Origin: Azorinus chamasolen
Taxonomy: Eukaryota; Mollusca; Bivalvia; Cardiida; Solecurtidae
NCBI GenBank assembly: GCA_963576725.1
Contig: OY755242.1
Span: 60,950,324 to 61,014,323, forward strand
Reading direction: 5' to 3'
Length of the DNA: 64,000 nt
Under the pieces are notes generated by a model that was given only the letters and a program-made list of their open reading frames with translations, did not search any database and was not told the origin of the DNA. The translations under genes were made by a program, and so were the position numbers. Positions within the stretch are counted from its first letter, which is position 1, and each line of letters opens with the position of its first letter. This document shows, one piece after another, positions 46,132 through 58,817 of this stretch.

Positions 46132-46189
46132 CCAAGAAAGTCATAGAAACTCTCCGTACTGTTTCTGAGATATGATTACACTCAAATCT

Positions 46190-46275
46190 GACCAATCAAA
46201 AGCTTGAGAACTCAAATCTGACAAATTAAAAGCCTGAGAACGAACTCAGACTCAAATAAAAAGCTTTATAATCAT
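46190..46275. mobile_element. Family F foldback, right half only
   Basis: GACCAATCAAAAGCTTGAG ... AAAAAGCTTTATAATCATGG, matching the right arm of 7093-7265 including its duplicated segment; no left arm. Confidence 0.6.
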
Positions 46276-47559
46276 GGACTATGATTTCACTCTAGAATCA
46301 CAGAATCTGATTGAGATATGACTGTGGATAGATTGAATGACGGACATGCAGACGGACGAAGTATGCCAAAACTATATCCACCTGTCTATGACTGGACATT
46401 CAAATATATAAATCTGCATTTCTTTGGAATGTAATTTTTTTTACGCTTTGACTCTATGATAAGAAATGGAACAACAGTCAGTGAAATAATTTTAGATAGC
46501 CGTATGATTACTTAAATTTTCATATTACTTGTATTGGAAATTTCAGGTAAACACACAAGACAATGTTATAATATATATAATTTATTGCAATCCAAACTGA
46601 AGAATATATAGATGACATGGTATGCAAAGCATTTCATATTCAAAATATTTTTGACACGAGAACCTGTTTAATAATTTCATAATTGATTGTTGGATACAAG
46701 GCCAAAGATGTTTGGTAAAATAAAGTCAAATGTCTTAAATTAAATTCACTAATATTTTTCTTGATATTCTCTGACCTAATGCCTATGTTAAGTTAAGTCT
46801 AATGCATATGTTAAGAAGCTTAACAGTTTCCCTGTTCTGTATTCATGTAAGAAATAATGTCAGCATGGGTATCTATTAGCGGAATTTTTATACTATAACC
46901 TTTTCAAAGGAAAGTTTAGCCTTGATAAAAACTAAAATCATATCTATATCATGTCAAAAGCAAACAGAGCAGACTCTGGTCAGATGGATCCTATAGAAGC
47001 TGTCTGATTTGGGTCTACTCTGTCTGCAAATTTGTGAAACGGTCATTATATGAGGAAAAGGGTTAATATCAATACAGCCAAACATACATGTGGACAGAGC
47101 ATGGTTGCCATTTGTTTATGTCAATCCATTTAGCATAAATGACATTCATTAAGTAAAAGGTAAACTAGAACTACCACTTAAGGTGATGAATACCCCCACT
47201 AGCACATTTGACACAGTAATGGGGGCTATAGAAATAAAGTTCCTGACTGCTAAATTTTAATTTGTTAAATTACGAAACCATATTTAACCCTTTCTTCCCA
47301 TTGTTTGAAGTCAATAGCTTGTATACTTTGGAAGTTATGATCCGGATAAGCCTGACGGACCGACGGACGAACCACCGGACAGACATTGTGACTCCAGTAT
47401 AAACCCTCCCCCAATTATATATAATGATTAAATATAATGATTAAAAATTGATTTGTTTTCCAGGGAAATCAAAGAGTCTTAGACAGAAGAAACTAGAAAT
47501 GTTACCATAGGACACTGATGCCCCCCAATTCAGATTTTTGGTCACAGAAACTAAGGGCC

Positions 47560-47825
47560 ATAATCATGACCAAGTGATATAATGGCCACAGACATGTGTG
47601 TAAAGTTTGGTGAGGATTGGACAAATACTAATCTATCCAAGAAAGAGTCCGGAAAAACTTAGTCATTTTTGCAAATAAAGAGCCGCAACTCCTGAATGAC
47701 TGAAGCGATTTACATGGCTATCAAACTTGACCAAGTTTAATTGTAACAAACATGTACATGTTTATTGTATGTATAGTTTGGTTGGATTGGACAAATACTT
47801 TCCAAGAAAGAGCCCGGACAAATTC
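47560..47825. repeat. Two diverged copies of a dispersed repeat (GGGCCAT...CCAAGAAAGAG type)
   Basis: Unit one: AAGGGCCATAATCATGACCA ... GGATTGGACAAATACTAATC ... AAGAAAGAGTCCGG. Unit two repeats the layout: AAGAGCCGCAACTCCTGAAT ... GGATTGGACAAATACTTTCC AAGAAAGAGCCCGG, written here with a break. I recall such GGGCCATAACTC sequence as common in bivalve genomes, but its class is not established from this window. Confidence 0.5.
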
Positions 47826-47863
47826 TTCTAGATCAGCGTACCTATGTACTATGTTGGGGGCAG

Positions 47864-47992
47864 AATGAAAGAAAAAGAAGAATAGACAGACTAGAAGAAG
47901 AAAACTTACTATCAGACAATGAAAGAATAAACTTATTAATTAATAGATTCTCTAACAGCTCATCAGCATCAAACCTCCATTCAGCATTTTAA
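47864..47992 (+). pseudogene. Possible last exon of the Harbinger Myb-like partner gene
   Basis: Acceptor GTTGGGGGCAG then NERKRRIDRLEEENLLSDNE RINLL... to HSAF-TAA. A basic then Leu/Glu-rich tail is common at the C-terminus of NAIF1-like proteins. The exon is on the correct strand and inside the element. Homology is not certain. Confidence 0.3.
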
Positions 47993-48814
47993 TGTCAAGC
48001 TTGAGCAAATAGGGCAGACCCTAATCAAACTGCCAATGAAGGACAAATTTGAATAAGATATACACTATATGCTTCTGTGTTAAGTGTAATTTCTTATTCA
48101 TTTATCGTGAATATTTATTATTTGAATTATTATACTCGTATGTATACATAAGACGCTTTGGTGCTAGAAGAAACTTTATAGTCAGATCTATCATAATTTC
48201 ATAAATAAACATCCTGATCAGACGTCAGGGACTCCTATATATATCTCTCATCTGGGTCTACTCTGTTTGCAAAGATGTGACAAATAATTTGTATAAGGGA
48301 AAGGGTTAAGCCTTTCACTGTGCCATATTCATTTAAAAATTAATGATATTATACAATTTCTTAGCTATATTATTTTTACAAAGGCATATACAGGAGTCGT
48401 ATGTTCTGGGTATGCCCAGTTTAACAAGGTGTGAAAAAAGGTTTGTTTAACCCATTACCTCATAGGCTATTTTTACACTCAACCTCTTTGAATAAATTAT
48501 TAAAATGTAGCATTTACTAGAAAAAAGGAAAACTTCAGATCTGATTAGTTTTGAAACCTATTTGATAAATAGAGCATTTGTATAATTATCAGGAGCAAAT
48601 GCTCTGTTTATCATAATGGTTTCAAAAAGTGACTCTTACAAAGGTGTCAATATGAGCAAATGGAAGAAAATAATTGAAACTAAGGTTTGTGACTGTCATA
48701 TTATAAATCGGCTGATTTAAAAAAAAATCAATGAATATCATGATCTGTTGTTGTATTTCACAAGTACTTAAGGATCACTTTGTAGCGTCCACTACATGAT
48801 TAACTGTAGTGGTA

Positions 48815-48972
48815 TTAAAACACAAGTGGTTGCTTAATGCAGGATTAAAGTAATGCAAAAAGCTCCTATTGGAGCTTTTTGCATTACTTTCATCATGCAT
48901 AAAGATAACATGTGCCTCTTTGACACATATTTATATCTTTATTTGGCGGTCACTTTAGAGTGGTTATACTGT
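48815..48972. mobile_element. Foldback family C in Harbinger interior
   Basis: CAAGTGGTTGCTTAATGCAG, hairpin GCAAAAAGCTCCTATTGGAG, then a right outer arm ending TAGAGTGGTTATACTG. Confidence 0.65.
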
Positions 48973-48989
48973 ATTGGAAATTCCAATTT

Positions 48990-49366
48990 TTAAATAGCAG
49001 TTGAGCTAAAAATAATGCTGACATATATGCCGGCGAATGTTTGTTTCATAATTTCCAATTTGCACATATCATCATCATTGTCATCAGGCTCTTTATTATT
49101 TTCCATTTCTATTGGTTCACTCCTTCCCATTGCAAAATTATGCAGCACAACACATGCCATTACAATATATGCTGCTGACATCTTGGTGGAACTCTCAATC
49201 CAGTTTGAGACATGGAAAGCGACACTTTAGTATGCCAAAGAACTGTTCAATGGAAACTCTAACTCTACAAAGACTGTTTTTTAAAATTTCCTGGTCTGTT
49301 GATGGCTCATGAAATGGTGTCATCAGCAATGGTCAAACTGTATAGCCTGAATCTCCTAATAAATAC
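48990..49366 (-). pseudogene. HARBI1-like nuclease, C-terminal part, broken
   Basis: On the minus strand, LGDSGYTV, a stop, PLLMTPFHEPSTDQEILKNS, RVRVSIEQFFGILKCRFPCL, a shift, then MSAAYIVMACVVLHNFAMGR. These are the successive end motifs of Harbinger nucleases as I know them (LLGDSGY, LMTPF, R-x-x-IE-x-x-FG-x-LK-x-RF, I-x-x-C-x-VLHN). The in-frame TGA after GYTV and the frameshift before MSAAY show it is dead. IEQFFG includes the Glu of the DDE triad. Confidence 0.75.
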
Positions 49367-49456
49367 CTTCATATGTGCCTGAAGAAAAGCAAAACATTTG
49401 CTTACACACTCATTTTTCAAATAGATTTGTAAAATGTTTATCAATCAAAGTTGTTA

Positions 49457-49613
49457 CTGTAAAACTCCTCTTAACCAGATGTTCAATTCAGTATAAATAT
49501 TGGTATTGGAGACAGGTGGCAGCAGAATGCAGGGGTAAAGTCATGCAGCCACCTGCCTGAAAGTATGTAAATTCTTCTCTGTACCAGAATTCCAGGTTAG
49601 AGAGGTTTTACTG
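49457..49613. mobile_element. Foldback family C sub-type in Harbinger interior
   Basis: TGTAAAACTCCTCTTAACCAG ... CCAGGTTAGAGAGGTTTTACTG; inner hairpin mostly lost. Same sub-type as 9079-9266. Confidence 0.65.
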
Positions 49614-51267
49614 TACGCATATAATTTTCCTATGTTTTGTCTACAGGTAAAACAGTTTAATTCCTAGTTTGGTTATAATATTTTCAAACGATACTGAAGT
49701 TATATTGTAAAAACAAAACTTGAAAATGTAATATTTAGACATAAATGGACAGACAAGGGTAACACTTTACACCTTGCAAATATTCATTGATTGTCTTAAC
49801 CCTTTCCCTCATACAAACACACTAGTAAGCATTGTAGACCCGGATCAGACGGCTCCTATATGAGCCTTCTGATCAGGGTCTACTATGTTTGCTCATCGAA
49901 TTTAAAGGATCTGTTTCTTTATTACTTTTTAAAATGGCTACAATGTTCCACCTTCCATATCTCAACTATTTAGCCCATGAAGATCCGATAGATATTGAAG
50001 TTTGGAATAAATATATATATACAGATTTTATCATAGTTTTTGTCTCAGTAAAAAAAATCATTTTAAATATTCATATGAATATAAGAATTAAGTGTATGAA
50101 TATTTAATGAAGTTAACAATTCATGCTAAAATATTCTGACATTAACCCCTTACTCCATTAATATGATTTTCTACGCATTTGCAAACAGGGTAGACCCAGA
50201 CAAGACAGCTCCTATAGGAGCCATCTGTTGTTTGCTTATGATATAATATTGATATGATTCTACAGTTTCTGTCCTGACCAAAAATTCCTGTGTCCATGTG
50301 CTATTGTAACTTATTAATCTAATTAATAATCATGATTTTCCACAGGGTATTTCTAGAGTATTTCAAAGACCAACTGTCATGTCCTACATGACTCCCAGTG
50401 AGGGACTTTTAACATGACAGTAAACAGCTATTTAACCCATACCCATTCAGTCTTCATGAAAGAAATAATGACAACATGAATATTTATTAACTAGAATCAG
50501 ACCAATATCATATCAAAAGCAAACAGAGCAGACCCTGATCAGACAGCTCCTATAGGACAATAGGATCCATCTTATTTGGGTCTTCTTTGCAAATAGGTGA
50601 AAGCAATTTTATATGGGGGAAGGGTTAACTCTCTACTTTCTGACTTAAATGGCCTGTGGTTGGGAATTCTGCAGCAAAGCTCATGCATATTTCAATTGCA
50701 TTGTTTACAGCAGATCTTACATTCCATTATATATTACTAAGATTTTTATAAATTTCAGTAACATGTGATAAATGAGCCAATCTAGATAACTTATTTCATA
50801 TTGTTAATATAATAATAGTAGTTTATAGAGCATTTACAACAGTGATAAGCATAATTATCTTAAATTTGAAAAATTTACATTTAAATAAATTATTTAATTT
50901 TCTTCATAATTCATGCCTCTCTATTTCAGACCATCAATAACAAGGACCACAGTGGAAATAAGAACTATTTTCTCTTTTTTTGTGTCATCCTTGATATAGA
51001 TGTGACTGACATGGTTCACATCACACACATATGACATTAGTACTTTTATATTGTTTGTTCCATCATAACACACATATGACATGAAAGTATGACTATTCCT
51101 TCCTTATTTTTGCAAAATTACAGATCTCTAGATCTATGTCTGTGGTTTGTTGGGATGTTATATCTACTGTAGATTGTGTTGAAATGAATAGGTGGCATAT
51201 AGATATATCTAGTAAAATGTTTAAGGTATTCAATAAAAAAGGTCAAAATATGGCATGTGTGCACTGT

Positions 51268-51351
51268 GCCTTCTGGCCATAATGGCACACCTGGTGTCAC
51301 AATAGCCCTCGGGTTATTATGGCACCAGGTGTGCCATTATGGCCAGAAGGC
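51268..51351. repeat. Inverted repeat, two 29-nt arms
   Basis: GCCTTCTGGCCATAATGGCA + CACCTGGTG and exact complement, 26-nt spacer containing AGCCCTCGGGTTATT. Weaker matching continues outward (AAAATATGGC / GCCATATTTT). Confidence 0.85.
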
Positions 51352-51693
51352 AAACCTAGGCCATATTTTAACCTCTTCATAAATTCAAAATATGTATGTG
51401 TTGTTGTTCAATATTGAAATAAACCAATCTATCTCTATCTATCTATGATGTCATTAGTTCTTACATGAATATGCATGGAGCAAAGGGTTAAAGAAAGAAA
51501 TGGTTAATCTTACTGTTCCTAACAGTACATGTATATTTATTCACAAACTGGAAACTGTATGCATGAAACCATACCATTTTCAAAATTTGTACTGTAGACA
51601 AAACAGTTTTGAAAGATTTATAATGTGGAAAATATAAATTAGTTACTGTATAACATTATATTACAAACCATTTAGACATTTTAATATTATTAC

Positions 51694-51809
51694 CTGTACA
51701 TTGAGTGGATGAAACCCTTTGCAGTTTACACAATCCACTTCATCTTTACTTGGTGACTGTATCTTTACATGCCAGGTACAGTCAATTGTACCCACTACAT
51801 TTGGAAACC
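51694..51809 (-). pseudogene. HARBI1-like nuclease, internal exon
   Basis: Acceptor AATTATTACAG, then [39 protein letters not shown], donor GTAATAATA. The GFP-x-x-VG-x-IDCTHV...A-x-x-YVNRKGFHSINVQ block is diagnostic for HARBI1 nucleases and includes the first catalytic Asp. Here an extra Trp sits in the DCTHV motif. The exon itself is intact; the rest of the gene is not. Confidence 0.8.
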
Positions 51810-52086
51810 CTGTAATAATTACACAAAATCTACAGAATAATGGAAAATTTATACAAATTACATATAAATAAAAACACAAATATAATATTTGACTTAGGTG
51901 TATTTTACTTCTACAACTGAGTCTACATTAATTTTAAATAAAAATTTGTTCAGCAATTTACCTGATAAAGTGAGACTTGTTTTTTCAATTGTTCAACCTG
52001 ACAGTGTATGCTCAGATCAAATGACTGTAAAGTAGCATTTTGATCAGGTTCTACTCTGTTTCCTTATAGAATTATATAAATCAAAT

Positions 52087-52114
52087 ACCTATGATAACAT
52101 GTGTTATCATAGGT
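52087..52114. repeat. Short palindrome ACCTATGATAACA/TGTTATCATAGGT
   Basis: 13-nt arms with a 2-nt spacer. The same arm sequence forms the larger hairpin at 59602-59641. Confidence 0.75.
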
Positions 52115-53011
52115 CTTTGTATAACTCTTATTCAAGTTTCTGCCAAAACACATCATACATTTGTGTCCATTACAACAAGTGGTGTTCACGGAACACCCAC
52201 GCCACCTGTCTATGAGGCAACATGTGACAGACAGACAGATAGATGATAGAAAAGTTATCCCTATTAGACACACTGTCTCTCGGCAGGTGACACAAAAATT
52301 GTGCAAATAATTCTACAAATAAGCTGACTACCTGGACAAGTGACACTTCCTATATTTATGAACAAATGTTGCAGGTTGATAGGTGGTGAGGGATAATGTA
52401 ACAAATGAAGTGAATGGAATGTAATGTGTCTCATAAATACAGCATTAGTGTATTAATTTATTAACCCTTTAGTCCATCATTATTCCTGTAAAAAAATAAT
52501 GACATTATGAATGCTAATCAAGACCCAGGAGCAATGTACAAAGTTATGAGCAAAAAATGATAATCATTCATGACATTCTTACATTCAAGAGCATAATAAA
52601 GGCTGGTAAGCATGGACATTGGTTGATCTGATATTTGAGATTTATCGTGTGTAAATAAACAGCAATTATTGTAGAATGAAGGTAAACTCATCGGTACGAA
52701 ACATGCACGATACGATTACGATGTAAACATAATGATCAATGTCCTCCGCTATTTTCGCTACATTTTTTGCAAGCCTATATGGGGACTGTAACAGAGGATA
52801 TAAAAAATAATATATCCTCTATAATGCGGATGCCTATAGAGAATAAATACACGCAAAAATGAAAATATACAACCATAATTTCCTGCGCTTCCAACTGGGT
52901 CAAAATAAATAAGGGGACATCACCCATTGCACCACTTTATCGACAAAAATAGATTTCAACCTTGACATTGGATACAGTTTTAATTGGGCTGCGAAATTAG
53001 TAACAACTTAC

Positions 53012-53242
53012 GGCTGGGTTTGTAGAACTCATGCTGGATTCTCTCTCCCGTTTTTCCACTCGGAAACTGTATGAAGCGGCTCGAAACAGCGAAAAAACAG
53101 TATAGAATCATAGGAGAATCTATACCGAGCCGGTAACTCGTCATCGAACAAGTTCTACATATGATGATATGTCGAATCGTCGGCGAATATACCGACGACC
53201 CCTCCTTTGCCTTCGGACGACAAATCTTCTGAGTATCGCCAT
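53012..53242 (-). pseudogene. HARBI1-like nuclease, N-terminal exon, frameshifted
   Basis: ATG in AAAATGG context: MAILRRFVVRRQRRGRRYIR + RRFDISSYVE. After a one-base shift it reads NLFDDELPARYRFSYDSILF, then less certain sequence to the donor GTAAGTTG at 53011. The Arg-rich start followed by F-x-x-L-x-D-x-E-L-x-x-RYRFS is the usual N-terminus of mollusc HARBI1-type proteins (recalled). Starts about 190 bp inside the right end of the transposon. Confidence 0.6.
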
Positions 53243-53431
53243 TTTGGATTTGAGACAACTACTATGCTGACTCAAGATTTTTGAGCAAAATCTCAATTAT
53301 TGAGATGAGACTTTGCTCAAATTTGTTAGTGAAAGCCGACATGAGAAAATTCTCATCTCAGGAGACCGAGTTTGAGCAAAATCTCACTTTTTGAGCATGA
53401 GTCGAGTTTGAGATCGATTGTGAAAGCGGGG

Positions 53432-54363
53432 CCTGGCCGCCTTCAAGTCACGATGTTTAACCAATGCCGGGATACCTGTTTCTAATTCTCTCTCAAGAAT
53501 GCTCTCTATTGGTATAGCCTACATGTATTTTTCTGCTTGTTTATCTCCGTTTGATATAGTTTATTGGCACATGTTTAATAAAGTCATATCCTAGTTTTGT
53601 TTATTAGAAAATCTAGATACACCATCGCTTTTATCAACGGAGGGCAGCAGGACTAGTAATTGATGCGGTAAGGCCCGTTTCTATAGATCTAGCCTATATG
53701 ATAAGTAAATAAAAATGTTTTATAAATACTAGTATTTCTGCACCGAGAGACATATGATTTCAGCTTGTTCCTCTGCGTGTGCTTCAACAGGTAAAAAATT
53801 AAAATCGTGTTTGTGGACAATATGTCGTGCCAATTGACAAGACTTTGTGTATCAGTACTTGGAATTGCAATGATGACCGCAGGCATTAGATCAAAACGCG
53901 TAAATTCATTTACTCCATGAATATCCATCTAAGAAATAATGACGCCATGGACATTAATTGGATTTTTTATATGATGACATATCAACACATGGCCATTTTG
54001 TCATGACAGGAACTGTAGAATCGGATGCAGTGTATACGATTCCATAGGCAAACAGGCAGCTCCTACAGGTGTATAAAAAATTTTTATGGAATAAAGGGCT
54101 AAGGAAATTTTTTTTAGCGAAAAGTAGTAAATCATTCGACATTGTCTCTTCAACCTGTGTCTGAATTTTAAAACCTCGGAACAAAATACATGTGCAGTAG
54201 AACCTTTCTTTTTAAAAGGGGTCATCTAACTAGTACGTATAGCCTACTGCTTAAAATTGATGAACAATTACTTTGATCAGGCGCGTTGTCTCGGAATTGT
54301 TCGTAATTACGTGTAAGTTGCAGACTACTTTTTAATGAATCTATGCACAATGCTAAGCTAAAA

Positions 54364-54428
<65 letters not shown>

Positions 54429-54869
54429 ATTGATTCAATTAGAACTGTTAAAATGGAGGCCAATGTCCACCAAAAACATCTTTAAACGCGGTAGGCCTAC
54501 ATGACTAGCTTGCTTTCCATAGACGGATAGGCCTATACGCAATTGTCGACATGCATTAATCAAATTAATTTTATCTGTCACATGCTTTAATCCTTTTCCC
54601 TGTTGAATAATCATGTAAGAAATAATAACATCAAAACTATTTATTGAATTATTTTCTTTATGATAGGACATGCCATGGACACGGGATTATTTGGTCATGG
54701 CAGAAATTATAGAACCATAGTCTAGATTCTAGATCTGTATTAAATATTTTGAGTAGGATCTGCAATGAAAAAATATACTCAAAAGATTTAACTCTTCGAT
54801 CCTGATGAACCTATTTAGAGACATAGATTCTATCTATATTAATAAATATAAACAAACGGAGCAGATCCT
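53432..54869. repeat. Right copy of the 1.4-1.5 kb direct duplication
   Basis: Begins CCTGGCCGCC directly after the Harbinger right end (GAAAGCGGGG) and ends GAGCAGATCCT. It then runs on into an intact family A hairpin (GATCGGACGGCTCCTATAGG), which the left copy lacks. It also contains an AATAAA (TTTAATAAAGTC) shared with the left copy. Confidence 0.92.
54368..54427. repeat. (GA)n microsatellite, 60 bp
   Basis: Counterpart of 44489-44636 in the right duplication copy. Confidence 0.95.
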
Positions 54870-55353
54870 GATCGGACGGCTCCTATAGGATGCTTTGATC
54901 CGGATCTACTCTGAAAATGCATGAAAAGGTGTTTATATACAGAAAATGGTTAAAGATCCAGTCGTAGTAGGGAGTGTTTTACTGTATATTCTCTTTATAG
55001 TCAACACGGTCTACATTCGGATTCCAATTCAAATAGTCAAAATAGATTTTCTCCCCTTAAAATCATCAGGCCTGACCTAATTTTTCACAGAGCGAATGTC
55101 AACTGCTTTCTATTTAATGAATCGGTGAGTAGTTTATTTACCTTGTAGATTAGATATGATTTGGTGCAGAAATGATGTTTTTATCCTTTTCTGCATATAC
55201 ATATATGACAAATAAAACGACTGATATCGAAAGAAAAGGATGAGGCACAGAACTGAGCCTGTGTTCTATTTATATTTGTAATGATCATGTGACACTCCAC
55301 GTGTCCAAGGAGAAAATACCCACACTGCACTGCAGAAATATGCATTAGGCAAA

Positions 55354-55367
55354 ATGGCGGATTCTTT
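55354..55367 (+). CDS. Possible first coding exon (MADS...)
   Basis: AAAATGGCGGATTCTTT meets the strong donor GTAAGTG. An excellent start context plus an immediate donor suggests the start of a spliced plus-strand gene, but no following exon could be linked. The sequence from 54.96 to 56.33 kb is otherwise free of foldback elements, which fits a promoter/first-intron region. Confidence 0.25.
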
Positions 55368-56331
55368 GTAAGTGTAATAACAGATAGTATTTGCGCTTGT
55401 TTTAGTACACCTAAGCTCTCCCTTTCCTCTTGATCTCACAGATTCTTTTCTTAAGATGTTAGCTATTCATCTGAATGTGTTATTTTTCTTATTGATGCGT
55501 TATGAAAAGATTGGTTCACCCCCGTATGAGTAGAGGGTCGATACGGCGTTTACGATCTACGGTTTGTTCACGAGGTTTGAGCACGCTGCGTAATTTTGCA
55601 AATACACAGTGAGTTTGGGTGATATGCATAGTCCGTGTATATGTCAGTATGTATATAAAGTTTTCCAGAATCGCAGCACAGTTTATTGAGATAGATGCAC
55701 GGTAAATATAGCAAATAATTGGAAATTAAAACTTTCATAACAATACCGCATAGTAATCTTCGGATACGGAAGGTAGCGAAACCCCAGAAAAGCAGTGATG
55801 AGAGACAAGTCCAGGCGTTTCCTGAAATGTGACAAACTCGTAATTAATATAATTTAGACAAACTATATGAGTGATTGATAATGATTGGTATGTAAATCTA
55901 ACATGTTTGTGTGTTTGGAGCTAGATCATATTGGAAGTAACAGATCAGGATCAGTCAAATTTAGATCTATCACCAGATAGAGGCAGAACTGATCAAGTTA
56001 ATTGACAGAAATATCAAACCTTGTTCCCTAGATCTGCATTCGAGCTGGATCTCATCTGGATCGCGAGATCTTATCTTGATCCAATTAGATCTAGAGCTAT
56101 ATATTATTCAGTGTAATTTATTAGACTATATCTTAATTCTGGACTTTGTATGAGCTGTTGAGAACAGAGTAAAGATCAAATTATATATGTTTCAGAAATG
56201 TCCATATGATCAGGCCAGTTACCGTATATAGATTTGTTTAACAAATATTATGATTGCATCATGTAACTGGATACAGATAGATCTCAGTCTAGATATTCAT
56301 AATAATATGAGATTTACCCGCCTGTAGAGTC
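55368..56331. other. Repeat-poor stretch without recognised gene
   Basis: About 1 kb with no hairpin element, rich in AGATCT/GATC motifs near 55.92-56.10 kb. Possibly the first intron of the candidate exon at 55354; no coding signal seen. Confidence 0.3.
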
Positions 56332-56561
56332 TTAACCCATTCCCTCATATTCACAATTTTTGACGACTCTGTAAAAGTCACTTTGTGAAACCATTGTGAT
56401 AAATAGAGCTTTTGCTCCTATATGAGCAAATGCTCTATTTATCACAATGGTTTCAAACTACAAAATTCTAATATTTTCCTTTTCTCTAATTAGTACTCCT
56501 TTTCGGTAGATATATTCAAAGATGTTGGATTTAAAAATACCATTATCTGAGAAAGGGTTAA
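56332..56561. mobile_element. Foldback family B, complete
   Basis: TTAACCCATTCCCTCATATTC ... TGAGAAAGGGTTAA, apex GCTCCTATATGAGC, hairpin CCATTGTGATAAATAGAGC. Confidence 0.8.
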
Positions 56562-57753
56562 AAGTAACTTAATATTGATGTCAATGGTGAATGCGAATAA
56601 AGTTCTAGAAATGAACCATAGCTTTAACTAAAATGGGTAATGACATTAAATTTTATGGATCCTATAAGACTTACAAGTAGCTGTCTGATCTAGGTCTACT
56701 CTGTTTGCAAATACATTAAAGGGCATGTTTATGATGAAATGGGTTGTCCAAAAAAAATGTTTTTCTGTTACGTAATAATATACATGTATTGGAACTAGGT
56801 AATAATTATCTTATTTCACATCTTAACCATTTCCTCCATAAATACACCTTTCTATGCCTTTGCCTCCTGTAGGAGCTATCTGATCAGGGTCTGCTCTGTT
56901 TGCTTATGATATCATATAGACATGATTCTACAGTTTCTGCTCTGGCGAAAAATTAATGTTTCCATGTGTAATTTCATCAGTATTCACAATGTCATTATTT
57001 CTTACATTAATATTCATGGAGTAAAGGGGTAATGAAGTAGACAAAAGTTGAGTTAATGAAATTGTTTCAGATTAGATACGTTTTAGGATTATGATGGCAT
57101 CCTAAGTTAATGGTTCAGTTTTGTGTTACTTGATACACTAATTTTGATCATGTATGTTTTTATCTATCTCTAAACCACAAATACTTCTGTATTAAACCTT
57201 TTCCAACCACAAATACTTCTCTATTAAACCGTTTCCTTCATATAAATACCTGTTTTGGTATTTGCAAACAGAGTAGACCCAGATCAGACAGTTTCTATTT
57301 GACCATTGAGCGGTCTGATCAGTCTGTTCTGTTTGCGTATGAAATTTTAATAGATTGGAGTCAACAATAATTTATTTCTATCAATACCAAAACATCCTGT
57401 TTACATATATAAGCTATTATAAAAGTTCAGATAATGAATATTCATGATATTTAATGTTATGCCTTTCCCTGTGTAGTAAGAATATAAGAAAAAATAATAT
57501 CATGAATATTCATTAGCTGAATTTTTATAATAGCATATTATGTAAACAGGATGTTGTAAAGATGAAATTTTTTTAGTCAGCTTGGCACCATTTTAATTAC
57601 TTACCCATTACCCGATAGAGAGGCCTGTTTGACACCTTTGCAAACAGAGTAGATCCAGATCAGAAGGCTTCTGTAGGAGCTGTTTGACAAGTGTCTGTCC
57701 AGTTTTCTTATGGGATGATATAGATCTGATTCTGCAGTTTCTGTCTTGTTAAC

Positions 57754-57860
57754 CAGTGTCCGACAAATTTATTTTTTTGTTGGTAGCCCACTGGGCTACC
57801 AGATTTCTTTTGTACTAGCCCAGTGACTACCAGAAAAAAAATCTAGTAGCCCAGAGATTT
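57754..57860. repeat. Foldback with GGTAGCCCA(C)TGGGCTACC centre
   Basis: TTGGTAGCCCACTGGGCTAC then GTACTAGCCCAGTGACTACC and TCTAGTAGCCCAGAGA: four alternating copies of a GTAGCCCAGTG word. Preceded by CAGTGTCCGACAAATT, which could be a terminal repeat, but no partner end was found. Confidence 0.5.
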
Positions 57861-58039
57861 TTTATTCACTTTCCAAATGGTAAGACCTTGCATCCGTGTT
57901 TGGTGTATGTACTCATTCAGACCTAATATCCCTTAAGAATAATGACAACATAATCATGAAACTAGATCTATATTACATTTTTCTTAAATTTAATTATTTT
58001 ATTTTAAATTGCCATTTTTCCGCTTGTTTTAACTGCTAG

Positions 58040-58146
58040 GGGTACTAGCTATGACAGATTTGGAAGCGACTATGACAAAATGTGTTCCATCAGATGATGA
58101 ATTTGTACTGTCAGACTGTGAATATGTTATACTAACATTCCACTAG
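58040..58146 (+). CDS. Possible terminal exon (unidentified)
   Basis: Acceptor TTTTAACTGCTAG, then VLAMTDLEATMTKCVPSDDE FVLSDCEYVILTFH-TAG, with AATAAA at 58162-58167. An alternative frame reads GTSYDRFGSDYDKMCSIR. No homology recognised. Phase does not fit a direct join to the 55354 exon. Confidence 0.2.
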
Positions 58147-58596
58147 ATGTTGAAATGAGTAAATAAACACAAATTTTAAATGGCAATTTATTACTATTTT
58201 GTCAAATACTCTACTGTCATTACCTTTGTCATTAATTAAATAAAATTTCATCCTGTGGTCTGGTAATATCATGTTTTAAATGGCTTGAGATAGAAATCTG
58301 CTTTCATCATTCTAAGTAATGCAGAATTAAATAATTGAATTTAGAACATTGGTTTTAGTTCTTTTGCACTTGTTTTAACCTTTCAGTGTGTGTCAGATGT
58401 TAATAAGACATTTCCAAATACAAATGTAGTGTAGCCCTTTTATCTGCGTACCGGTATGCACTGTAAGCCATACAAGAAGATTTTGTGGAAGTAATCATTT
58501 TTACCTGATAGAAAATCGGGTCTAAATAAGATCGAGGTTTCATTCTTGTTTTACCTATAACACAATCATGTAACGTTAGTTAACAGAGCCAAACAG

Positions 58597-58817
58597 TTAA
58601 CCCATTACGTCATAGGCTATTTTTAGATACAGTCTCTTTGAATAAATCTACCGAAACTGAGCATTTAAACTAGAGAAAGGGAAAATGTAAGAATTTTGTA
58701 GTTTGAAACCATTGTGATAAATATAGCATTTGCTCCTATAGGAGCAAATGCTCTATTTATCACAATGGTTTCACAAAGTGACTTTTACAAAGTCGTCAAT
58801 ATGAGGGAAAGGGTTAA
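58597..58817. mobile_element. Foldback family B, complete
   Basis: TTAACCCATTACGTCATAGGC ... GAGGGAAAGGGTTAA, apex GCTCCTATAGGAGC with long perfect flanking arms. Confidence 0.8.
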
